From: Desmodus rotundus
Lineage: Eukaryota; Chordata; Mammalia; Chiroptera; Phyllostomidae
NCBI RefSeq assembly: GCF_022682495.2
Contig: NC_071388.1
Coordinates: forward strand, 16,045,171 to 16,109,170
Direction of reading: 5' to 3'
DNA: 64,000 nt
Positions 10,521 to 20,890 of the stretch are shown piece after piece; position 1 is the first letter of the stretch; each line of letters begins with the position of its first letter. The position numbers were made by a program, and so were the translations under genes. A model generated the notes under the pieces. That model worked only from the letters and a program-made list of their open reading frames with translations, was not told the origin of the DNA and ran no database searches.

Positions 10521-11612
10521 ATTCCATTGTACATAATACTGAAATTAATAGATGGTTTTCATGACAGGTGAATGACCATATTAGAGCCTCACCGGTCTGT
10601 GTAAAAGATCTGATAGCTTCACGCCAAGTGGACATCAGTTAGTAAAGTGGTGTAGTAATTCCCATTGATAGGGAACTTTCTTTGAACAATGTTAAAGAGT
10701 ACAAGTTAAATTCACTTACACATCCATAGCTTTTCTTTTTCTTTTACACACCAAGAACACGTAAAAACTTCTCATGATAATGGGAATTGTTTTTAAATCA
10801 AATCAAAGTTTATACCCCAAGAATTTACAATTAATGAAGAGCAACTGCATACAGTATTTAAAAGTCATCATGTAGTTGAAATGTATACAACTTAGAATAG
10901 CTTCAAATAAAAAGAAGCATGACATATATGAAGGCACAGGTTTGAGGTAGGCATTGGCTTTATCCCTGATATCTTCCCACCTTGAACCCCAACTCTTACT
11001 CTCTTCACCTTCAGTTGCATACTGTGCTGCTTCGGCACCTGAACACCAGAACCTCCCCAAAGCTAGACAAGCTTCTTGTTTAGAAAGGATAGAGTGAAGT
11101 GTTACAACCGGCTGCTAAAAAACTGCTTAAGGATTGAGCATGTTCTTACCCACAGCTGCACATAACATCAAGTTCAGGGTTTTCCTGCTGTACAAATTGC
11201 CTGCAAGGTCTGGAGGAGCATGACCTCAGTTCTTGCTCCTTTGGGACAACTCCTTTGAGACCCAATTGTGGTTGCTTATGACTAGCAGTGACTAGCCAAT
11301 TACCCATGGGCCCAGGCTATACCAGAATGCCCTGTAGGCTAAGGAGATCAATTCCTCATGCCCCACCTCTTACTCTTTGGGACACATCAAAATGTCATAG
11401 CATATTATTTAGGAAGCACTTCCCTTGAGCATTTTCTGAGTTCCATTGTTATTCTGAATTCTGTTAATTAAAAATATAGGTGAATGAATATTTACTTTGT
11501 ATGTAAAATGCAGAATATAATTTAGTTTATGATCGTTTAGCAGTTGTTTTGATGAACACCTATGTGTGTTCAATTGGAAATTACTATTATTATTGTTATG
11601 CACTGCTGCTTA
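10521..11612. other. Unassigned stretch with a weak minus-strand ORF
   Basis: No transposon landmark is seen. A minus-strand frame of 85 codons (10803-11060) has a hydrophilic first half containing EGEESKSWGSRWEDI and a hydrophobic second half. I do not recognise it, and it may be a chance frame or an old retrocopy. Confidence 0.3.
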
Positions 11613-14272
11613 AGAAAACTACAGAGACTTCTGGAGAAGATGGTGGTACAGGTAAACATGGCTTGCTTCCTTGCACAACTACATCAAAATTACAACTCAA
11701 ACATAGAACAACCATCACTCAAACCATCAGAAATTGAGTTGAGTGGAAGCCTGACAATTAAGGAATTAAAGAAACCACATCCATCCAGACTGGTAGGAGG
11801 AGTGAAGGTGTGGAATAGTCTTGTCCCACATCCATGTGTGGTGGATAAAAATTCAGGAGGGATATCTCAGAAACAAAGAGACCTGGCCACACCCCAGACT
11901 GCCCAGCTCAGGGTTCCAGTGCCAGAAAGATAATTCCCTATAACTTCTGGTTGCAAAAAATGCTGGGGATTGATTTGGTAGAAGAAACTCCTGGAGTCTC
12001 CAGCAATTACCCTTAAAGAAACCACACATGGACTCACTCAGACTCACTCCCTTTGAGTTCCAGCACTGGGTAGCACCTTGAAAAGTACCAGTGGCATACA
12101 GGGAGGAACTGAAGCGTCTGGAATCAAAGTGAGAGCTGGGGGATAACTTTCTCCCAGACAGAAAGGCAGGTAGAGACCATTGTACATTTTCTGTGCTCTT
12201 CCCCCATGGGGCATCAGAGCTGTCAGGCAGGTGCCATATCTGAGTCTCCATTAACTTTGCTAACATTGTTTGGTCTGCCCTGGAGATCCCCTACTCCATC
12301 CCACTCAACTTACAACCCCACACAAACTATTAACTATGACTTTTCCATATGAATGGATAGTTTGGCTCATGCTTCACAACTTCCTATGTTCTCTCAAACA
12401 AGCAATAGCCAACCTCAGTAAGCACCCAGACCCTGTACCTCTTGCTAAGTAGTCCCAGGCCTGGCACTAGTAGTAACCAGCCTAGATTCATAGCTTGCCT
12501 TCATCTGGAATCTCTAAGCACAGCACAAGTAACAGCCATCTCAGATTGCTTTATAGTTTATTCAGTGTGGCCCCAAAAAGAACCCAGGTAGAAGTTTGGC
12601 CTGCACCACCTGGGAAACCCTGGAGTCTGCACACTGAGTGGACAGCTATAGAACACATTGGAGTACCACCACTTTGCCCCTGCACAGCTGATCCTCCATG
12701 GAAGGTGGAGGTTGGTGGTCAGTGATCACAGCTCGTCCTTGCACCTCACTGGCCAGGGTAAATCCCTTCCATTGATCTGCCAATAACAATCAAGGCTCAA
12801 CTACAAGAAGAGGGTGTGCTCAGCACACATAAAGGGCACACTTCGAGTACCAAGCTTGGGGAGGTTGTGCCACTGGACCCTACAGGACACCTACTGTATT
12901 AGGCCACACTATCAAGAAAGGGAGTCACAGCAGCTCTATCTAATATCTAATCTATGATCTAATAGAAACAAAATGTAGAGAGACTGACAAAATGAGGAGA
13001 CCAAGAAACATTGTCCAAATGAGAAAACAGGTGAAAATTCCAGAGAAAAAACTAAACAAAATGGAGGTAAGCAATCTATCAGCTGCAGAGTTCAAAACAC
13101 TGGTTATAAGGATGCTCAAGGAACTTAGTGAATGAGGATCTCAACAGCATGAAAAATATCCAGCCAGAAATGAAGAATACAATAAAATGAACAATTTACA
13201 GGGACACAACAGTAGAGTGGATGAAGCTGAGTGTCAAATCAATGCCTTGGAACATAAGGAAGCCAAAACAACCATCATAACAACAAGAAGGAAAAAGAAT
13301 GCAAAAAAAACCACCAAAAAAATGAATATAGTGTAAGCAGCCTCTGGGACAATTTCAAGTGGTCCAACATTCACATGATAGAGGTGCTGGAAGAAGAGAA
13401 TGAGCAAGAAATTGGAAATCTATTTGAAAAGATAATGAAAGAAAACTTCCTTAATTTGGTGAAGGAAATAGACATGCAAGTATAGCAAACACAGACAGTC
13501 CCAAACAAGATGGATGCAAAGAGGCCTACTCCAAGACACAGCAAAATTAAAATGTGAAATGTTAAAGATAAAGAGAGAATCTTAAAAGCAGCAAGAGAAA
13601 AGCAGTTACTTACCTACAGGATGTTCCCATAAAACTATCAACTGACTTTTCAGAAGAAACTTTGCAGGCTAGAAGGGATTGGCAAGAAATATTCAAAGTT
13701 ATGAAAATCAAGGAACTACAGCTAAGATTACTGTACCCAGAAAAGCTATCATTTAGAATTGATGGGCAGGTAAAGGGCTTCCAAAAACAAGAACAAACTA
13801 AAGGAGTTCATCGTCACAATACCATTATTATATGGAATGTTAAAGGGACATTTAAGAAAAAGATCAAATCTCTGAGCAATAAAATTGCAATAAATATATA
13901 TTTATCAACAATTGAATCTTAAAAGCAAACTAAGCAAACAAGAAGAACAGAGACAAAACTATGGATATCATGAGCATTTTGATGGTTGCCAGATGGGAGG
14001 GGAGTATGGGGGAAGGGGTGAAGAGGTGAGGGGGTTAAGAGGTACAAATAGGTATTTCCAGGATAGCCATGGGGATGTAAAGTAAATAAATCATAGGAAA
14101 TGGAGCAGCCAAACAACTTATACACATGATCCATGGACATGAACAATGGTGTGGGGATTGCTTGAGGGGGTGGAGGATATTGAGTGGAGCGGGGCAAAGG
14201 GGGAACAACCTGGACAGCTGTAATAGCATAATCAAGAAAATATAATTAAAAGAAAAAAGAGAAAATTACAGA
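11613..14272 (+). mobile_element. HAL1 (half-L1) retrotransposon, apparently full length
   Basis: The element body is 11627-14258, flanked by near-identical 14-bp target-site duplications: AGAAAACTACAGAG at 11613-11626 and AGAAAATTACAGAA at 14259-14272 (12 of 14 match). The 5' part has HAL1 5' UTR landmarks: ACATCAAAATTACAACTCAA, TTAAGGAATTAAAGAAACCACAT and CAGGAGGGATATCTCAGAAA. The middle encodes a broken ORF1-like protein. The 3' part is a G-rich L1-type 3' UTR ending ACAGCTGTAATAGCATAATC and an A-rich tail. There is no endonuclease or reverse-transcriptase region, which is the defining property of HAL1. The total of about 2.63 kb fits the family's usual length of around 2.5 kb. A HAL1 must borrow L1 machinery to move. 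Confidence 0.85.
13040..13922 (+). pseudogene. HAL1 ORF1 remnant (L1 ORF1p-like)
   Basis: This is the coding remnant inside the HAL1. The C-terminal domain of L1 ORF1p, a nucleic-acid-binding chaperone of the retrotransposon particle, is recognisable. RILKAAREKQ is encoded near 13580-13610, and after a frameshift the frame reads LSTDFSEETLQARRDW and then LLYPEKLSFRIDGQVKGF to a stop near 13920. The upstream half (about 13040-13500) contains coiled-coil-like text such as EVLEEENEQEIGNLFEKIMKE, given here only as a landmark, and stops such as TAG near 13483. At least one frameshift and several stops mean it cannot make a full protein. Confidence 0.7.
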
Positions 14273-15984
14273 AAAATAATCTGTACTCCTATGGAAAAAC
14301 AGTCCTATAGTCATTCACTCCTCTGGAATGAATGACTTTATGTAATGGAAATTTGTGTCTGCGATACACCTTTCTGAGTTATCTAGTCTGTATTATCCTG
14401 GAGCTATTACACAGCTGTAATTTTTAGATAACTGGTACATTCAAATTCAGCCCAGTCAAGTAGAGGTTGGACTGATTCTTCTCTTTCATCATATGAAGAA
14501 GCCAACTTTGCCTCCATGTGCATATTCATTTGAATATTCCTGTTTATAAATGTGTATGTTTTTAATTTTCTTTTGAGCCACATATATAACATCTGCCTGG
14601 GTACTTCATTAAATAAGTTCAATAAAATTGCAAACTGTTGTTTGTATTTATGTATTTTTTAGCAATTATCTTGTAACAAAACTGACTGATGATCTCCTTT
14701 ACTACTATCTTATAATCTCCATAAAAAGTATAAACATAAATGGGATAATGTATGTGAAAATGCTCTACCAACTCTAACACCCTTATGTTATATGTTTTAC
14801 AAATAAAACAGAGTTATTATGATAGTAACAAATTAAAGGGATATAAGAAATATATTATTGGAGATAAATCTAGTATTTTCACTCAAAGGGAAATTGAAGA
14901 TTTTATTTTTCTGTCACGAAACGTTCAGATACTCTGAAAGTAACAGAAAAGGCTGGTCAGAGTTGAGAAAACAGAGCCCTCAGACAGTGATGAATTGTTT
15001 AACGAAAATCCGCCTGGATCACAGAAAGACAGCTGCAGCTGCCAAACCTGATAGTATTTTGCTTGATAAAATAATATAGTTGTCAGAGAAAATTGGGGAC
15101 ATAATTTTAGTACAGTTCAAATTGTTCCTTAAGTGACCAGATAGAAAACTAAATATACAAGGTCAACTGGTTCAGAGGAAGGTAGAAGATAGCTACTTGG
15201 ATGAAATAACTGTCTTGAAGAATGAAGACAAATGATAACAAGACACGAAAAACGTTAGCATGGATAGAAGTGACAAATGTGATGTATCAAAGACCCACAT
15301 TAGGTCCAATTGTAGAAAGTTAGATACCAATGATGTGAAGGATAAAATACTAAACAAGATAAACTGTGTTTATTTGAAAAAAACTTTGAGTCTAATGTCA
15401 GTAATTTATTCAAAGATTATGATCACTGACTTTTCAAAGATTTGGTGAAGCTACAGTGGACATTAATTTCAATAGATTAGGTACTTAAATGTTATTCACT
15501 GTAATAATACTAGAACAGTTATGCCACTGTTAAGGAAGGTGAAGTCAAATTTTCCAAGCCTTTAACATGTTAAAATAAAAAAAATAAAAAAATTATCTTG
15601 GGTATGTATTGTGTCTAAATATGTGTGTGCCAGAGCATGTGCAAATGCATGCACAAGCATGTATATGTGATTGATTGATCATGCATACATGCAATGAAAT
15701 AATCTTTATGCCTTCCTAGGGTCCTTTGCCTTTTCACCTTAACCAGAAGAGCGGAAAGCATGTCATCTTCTCAAATCTCACAAATATAGGGTTGAAATCT
15801 TTATGGATTTGGCAATGAGCAGTGAAAGTGAAATTTCTGTGCAACCTCAGGGTCTGACGCTGTAGAGAGAGAACTTTTTAGGATGAAATTATCTTGAGTT
15901 ATCTGATTATCATGCTACTTCAAGCAGTTTGATAATTAAAGACACACTCATTTTATTCCCCCTTGAGTTAAGGATATATATTAT
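14273..15984. other. AT-rich non-coding stretch
   Basis: No element or gene was recognised. Short ORFs (for example 14858-15079 and 15260-15448) show no family resemblance. Alternating purine/pyrimidine words (TGTGTGTGCC.., GCATGCACAAGCATG) lie near 15620-15690. Confidence 0.5.
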
Positions 15985-16145
15985 TTTATTAATGATTTAT
16001 TGTTTATGATATTGCAATTATTCAAAAAAATTTTGCCCCCTTCCACCCAGCCCACCCCCCACTTCCATAGTCAATCCCCACACTGTTGTACTTGTCCATG
16101 GATCCTTCATGCATGTGCTTTGACTAACCCTTTCACCTTCTTTCT
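15985..16145 (-). mobile_element. L1/HAL1-type 3' UTR fragment
   Basis: The antisense of a bat L1-type 3' UTR is present: TTGCCCCCTTCCACCCAGCC, TCAATCCCCACACTGTTGTA and GTCCATGGATCCTTCATGCA. The last words match the HAL1 3' UTR at about 14130-14160 in reverse, so a HAL1 or related L1 origin is likely. Confidence 0.6.
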
Positions 16146-16157
16146 TTCTTTTGCTTT

Positions 16158-16485
16158 AAAAATCTTATTGTATTTTTCTTTTTTAATTTTAATTTTTTAT
16201 TGTTATTCAATTACAGTTGTGTGCCTTTTCTCCCATCCCTCCACCCCACCCCAGCTGAACCCCCCTCCCTCCCCCACCTCCACCCTCCCCCTAGATTTGG
16301 TCCATGTGTCCTTTATAGTAGTTCCTGTAATTCCCTCTCCTCACTGTCCCCTCCCCACTCTCCCCTGACCATTGTTAGATTGTTCTTAACTTCAATGTCT
16401 CTGGTTATATTTTCCATTACCCTTTAGGCTCCTTATACCCCCTCATTCCCCACAGTCACCACACTCTTGTTCATGTCCATGACAG
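16158..16485 (-). mobile_element. L1 3' UTR with a second L1 3' end nested in it
   Basis: The outer copy begins AATCTTATTGTATTTTTC (16158-16178) and resumes at about 16406 (TTTTCCATTACCCTTTAGGC), ending near 16485. Compare the uninterrupted pattern at 7080-7160. The inner copy (about 16179-16405) is the antisense 3' UTR of another subfamily, with TTATTCAATTACAGTTGT, a C-rich tract and GGTCCATGTGTCCTTTATAG. C-rich proline-coding ORFs across this region (16000-16427) are products of the antisense 3' UTR, not genes. Confidence 0.7.
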
Positions 16486-17362
16486 ATGAAAGGTAGTCAC
16501 ATGGAGATAAGATAACCACTCTGCCTGGATAATTTTATGACACCCAGGATGTGATAAAATCCTCAGTAAACATCCTCGCAAAACGATCTCACTCCCTACC
16601 TATGAATTCTTAAGCATGTATACACTGTTAAAAACTTTATTTTTATTTATTTTTATTTTTTGTATTTTATTTAATCTTTATCATATTTTTATTACCTTTC
16701 AGTAAAGAATCTATGTATGCTTATTAAGTCCTTTGATGAGACTTCTATGAGTGGGAAAAAAAAATGTGTGACCTGAGCTCAAAAGAATGCAGAGAATATT
16801 AGAAAGGAAAAGCTAAGTCAATAAAATGGCTAATATCACACGATTTCCAAAGCTTGTCTATATTTTTTCCACAGATCAATTCAACTTAAATTCACTGAGT
16901 ATATTCTAGTGGGTGCCATTATGCTTGGTTCTAGGGAGACACAAATATTAACAGGAGATACTTCTTCTCTAGTATGTATGTCCTGGGAAATGTCCTTTAT
17001 TCACTCTTCTTGTTTCATTTCTAATTATTTTGGCGGTATTTTTAATATCCCTTCACATTAAAACATGGTATGTATGTTGCTCCTAGTAGAGTTAGCCTCC
17101 AGGTATTCACAGAGCATAGACAGGTCAGGTACATCTAGAACTATAAGGAAAATGGCAACTTAATATTATAGAATATTTTCAGACTTGAAAAAGTTTTTAC
17201 TTATTTGGCCTGTTTTGAAATTCATAGCTTAGTGAGTCAGGTAAAGTATTAATCAGTAAGAAGAACTAAGACTCCAAGTTATTAATTAATGATTGACTAA
17301 GAAAGAACTTGAACCCCCATATCCTGATTTTAAATTTAGGATTCATTCCACTGCACCAAAAA
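16486..17362. other. No element recognised
   Basis: AT-rich, with a T/A-rich patch at 16640-16680. No gene or clear repeat landmark is seen. Confidence 0.45.
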
Positions 17363-17364
17363 TA

Positions 17365-17492
17365 CAGGGTAGGGAAACAGTATGTTTACTGTTGTTTTTA
17401 TGGAAAATAATACAATAATTAATCAATAATATACAATAATAAACTCTGTTCCAGGTACCCACAACAGTAAACCTACTTATGCCACACCCTGG
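17365..17492. mobile_element. Mariner-type MITE, second copy
   Basis: The left end is CAGGGTAGGGAAACAGTATG after TA (17363-17364). The right end, reverse-complemented, is CAGGGTGTGGCATAAGTAGG. The interior has ACAATAATTAATCAATAATA and is non-coding. Size and interior match the MITE at 3306-3441, but the left terminus has diverged more. Confidence 0.7.
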
Positions 17493-18964
17493 ATAGTAAA
17501 GTCAGAAGTAATATCACCATCACTACACTAGAGGGCGTGTATTTGAATGCTAATGAGTGACCACACTGTGACCTCAGAGCTGCCTAAAAATACTCATATA
17601 AATGGTGCCATGCAAAAATAAATTATAAATATTAATGGTTCAAGTGGCAAACACATTTTTAAAATAATTGAATATTAGCTGTGTAGGCCAGCCTAGAATT
17701 TCTACACATTTATAAGTCCTCGTAGACTAGCTTCATAATGTTGCCTCTAAGTATAATATACAAATCACTACATGTGTGCCTTAAAGTTGGCTTGTTAAAT
17801 GGTTTTAAGATGGTGTATTTTATTCATAATAAATAATTTGAGTGTTTATCATAAAAGTATTTCAGTAAATAAAACTGAAAGTGTAGGGCCCTGATCCTCC
17901 AGTTCATGGTTCAACGAAAATATTAAATGCTTTGAGGAAATCATTCTCCACGCCGGAAGTCAGAGAAATGGCAACTTTGTCTCAGTCTGAGCCTGTTTGA
18001 CTCTCACAAATGATGGGGAATTGACATAAAGATGCACTTCTCAAAGCATGTTCTGTAATACAATAATTTCATTGTTAAATATTTGTATAAAATAAATAAA
18101 TGTTACTTACAATAACCAAGAGGTTGTAGCTATTTGAAAGTTTTCTATTTTTTTCAAGATGTTTCTAATTCATTAACATATTAATGCAAATTGTGGAGAA
18201 GACTATCAAAGAAAAACAGAAGGTAGATGTTGAAGCACTGAAAACAGAAGCTATTAAAAAAAAAAAAAAAAACTATTGTGGTAGGAGAAAAGATACCTCA
18301 GCATTGAACTGGCTGCATTCCACATACAGCATGTTGTGGGAATGTGTAGCCAAGCATCCGGGTGAGGGTTGGTGGAGGGGAAATCACTAGGAGGAAACAT
18401 CAGGACAAAGGAGGGATTCTGGCTATACCGACTAACAGAATTTTAGCTAAAGGCAGGTCAGCGTGATCAGATACCAAAAGTGGGGGATGAGAAATTTGAT
18501 CACATAGTAAAGGTGGGGACTCTTATTAAATTTACTTGCCAGGATTCTTTCTAGAACTGGACTTAACAAGGAAGCACTTAGTAGCCCAAGGTTGGGCCTA
18601 GTCAAAAGAGAGCTCAGAAGAGCCTGTCCAAAATTTAGTCACGGAGAGACTCTTCTCACGGATAACTTGTGTTTCCTGAGCATTTTAGGTGCCAAATGTG
18701 TCATTGCTGTTTTCCATTAAACTGCTCATAGAATTTTCTGTCACTTAGAATACGCTTTGAGAAAATGATCGATATAGCATCTTTTCAGTCTATATTTCTT
18801 AGACTTCGGTTCTCTAGCACTAAGAGTGATTCCTGGATGGCTTAGTGTCTTTTTGCATTAGTGCCATGATGTGGTAGGAAAGAATAAGGGTGACATACTA
18901 AGAGAAGTTGAGTTATAGATCAAGCTCTGATATCATCTACTTTTATTACCCTGTACAAACAATT
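17493..18964. other. No element recognised; A-run at 18256-18272
   Basis: Mixed sequence without transposon landmarks. A 68-codon ORF at 18184-18390 spans an A-run and looks like chance. Confidence 0.45.
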
Positions 18965-19795
18965 TAAATTATTTTTATTAAGTTTATTGGGGTGGCATTG
19001 GTTAATAAGATTATAGAGGTTTCAAGTGTATATTTCTGTGACACACGATCTGTATATTGCACTGTGTGCCCACCACCCAAAGTCAAATCATCTTCCATCA
19101 CCATATGTTTGCCCCTCTTACCCTTTACTATCTGCCCATCCCCTTCTCTCTGGTCACCACCACGCTCTTGTCTGTGTCTGTGAGTTTCAGTTTTATGTCC
19201 CACCTATGAGTGAAATCATGTGGTGTTTAGCTTTTTTCTGTGTTAGTTACTTAGCTTAGCATGATATTCTCAAGTCCATCTATATTATTACAAACGGAAG
19301 CATTTTATCTCTTCTTATGGCTGAGTAGTATCCCCTTGTCTAAGGTACCCTATCTTCTTTATTCGATCATCTATTTAAGAACATTTTGGTTGTTTGCTTG
19401 TGTTGGCTACTGTGAATAATGCTGCAATGAGCTGGGGACATGCTCATAAAAACATGAGCATACACATGTTTTTGTTAATAAAAGTTTTCCAATTTTGGGG
19501 GAAATGTTTGCTGCATCATATGGTAACTCTATTCTTCATTTTTTGAGGAACAGGCATACTGCTTTCCTTAGTTTGCATTCCCACCAGGAGTAATAGGGGT
19601 TCCTTTTTGGCCACAACCTCTTCAACATCTGTTTTTGATTATCTTGTTGATAAATAGCCATTCTAACAGGTGTGCAGTGTTATCTCATTGTAGTTTTGAT
19701 TTTATTTCCCCAATAGCTAGGGAAGTTGAGCATCTTTTTATATATCTGTTGGCCATTTGGATGTCTTCTTGGGGAAAATGTCTGATTAAGTCTTT
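18965..19795 (-). mobile_element. Old L1, ORF2 3' end and 3' UTR (left part)
   Basis: The antisense of L1 3' UTR and ORF2 is present: TTGGGGTGGCATTGGTTAATA at the 3' end, CCTATGAGTGAAATCATGTGG, TATGGCTGAGTAGTATCCCC, TGGCTACTGTGAATAATGCT and TAGTTTGCATTCCCACCAGG. All frames are broken. The element continues after the SINE at 20056-20240. It is a different, older subfamily from the L1s at 7-9 kb. Confidence 0.8.
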
Positions 19796-20055
19796 TGCAC
19801 ATTTTTTATTTTTATTTTCTTAAAGATTTTATTAATATTTTAGAGAAAACAGAAGGAAGGTAGAAAGAGAGGGAGAGAACCATCAATGTGAGAGAGAAGC
19901 ATCGATCAGTTACCCCGCACACATGCCCTGAATGGGACAGAACACGCAACCAGGCATGTGCCCTGGCTGGGAATCGAACCGGTGATATGTTCTTTGTGGA
20001 ACAAAGCTCAACCCTGTGAGCCACGGCGGTCAGTACATCTGCCCATTTTTTAATT
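19796..20055 (-). mobile_element. VES-type SINE inserted in L1, with TSD
   Basis: The body is 19812-20039 and is antisense. Reverse-complemented, it has the tRNA-like head with CCGGTTCGATTCCCAGCC, CAGGGCACATGCCTGG, then a CTCTCCCTCTCTTTCT-type tract and AAAATCTTTAAG. The TSD is TGCACATTTTTTATTT at 19796-19811 versus TGCCCATTTTTTAATT at 20040-20055 (14 of 16 match). It divides the surrounding L1 and is therefore younger than it. Confidence 0.85.
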
Positions 20056-20240
20056 GGATTGTTTGTTTGTTTACTGTTGAGTGGTATGAATTCTTTATGT
20101 GTTTTGGTTATTAACCCCTTGTTGGAACTGTTGTTTGCAAATATCTTGTATTCGGTTGGTAGCCTTTTAATCTTTAATCATCAGTTTCATCATCTGTTGA
20201 GAGCAAATTTATTTCATTCATTGCCTAGTATCTAACTCTC
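20056..20240 (-). mobile_element. Old L1, right part of the SINE-split copy
   Basis: This continues the antisense ORF2: GAATTCTTTATGTGTTTTGG, TTAACCCCTTGTTGGAACTG and GCAAATATCTTGTATTCGGT. The fit with the left part across the SINE shows one original insertion. Confidence 0.75.
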
Positions 20241-20759
20241 ATTTGCTTGCTTTTAAAATTTTAATCTCAATTATTTCCCTGTTACTGTTTTGAAAATTAT
20301 TTCTATTAAATTCATTTATTTATTTTTTAATCTGCCTAGTTTGTGCCACAACTTTCTATATCCTACACGGAGAGAATACAGGTAACTGAATCCTTTGGAT
20401 TTTTAAATCACTATTTCCTTCTTTTGCAACATTGGAAAAATCATATTCTAGTGACAATCTGATCTTAATTTCAAAATGCTGTTATAAAGGGTTAATGAAT
20501 ATCTTGCAGCTAAGAGGCTTCAATTACTGTCTCCTGAAATTAATTGAAAAATGTTTCAGTTATTTCAGAACTATTCTAGTGGCTTAGTCACTGAATCTGA
20601 AACTACCAAAACACAATTGTCCAAAACTTTTTAAATATTTCATTTTGCCATATTACATATCACTTTATTATAATTTTCACACCTTATTGGTGTTTAAAAT
20701 ATAAAACCAGGAGGTAGAGAATGAATATATCATATGTTAAGTTTTTTTGTTTTCAGTCA

Positions 20760-20890
20760 ACATGCTAGGGACTATACACTGACGTGTATCCCACTTCACG
20801 TATGAGAAAACAGAGGTTCAGACCTTGCTCAAGAACACTTGTCTCATAATTCGGAGAACCAGGATTCAAACAAAGTCTTTCTAGAGTCCA
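20760..20890 (-). repeat. MIR SINE fragment
   Basis: The antisense MIR core is present: CCCACTTCACGTATGAGAAA, CAGAGGTTCAGACCTTGCTC and GAACCAGGATTCAAAC. It is diverged. Confidence 0.55.

Noticed and set aside
11853..12266. 137-codon minus-strand ORF
   Set aside because: It is antisense within the HAL1 5' UTR and has no recognisable domain.
18184..18390. 68-codon ORF with a lysine-rich start
   Set aside because: It runs through a 17-base A-run, which supplies the lysines. No domain or conservation signal is visible.
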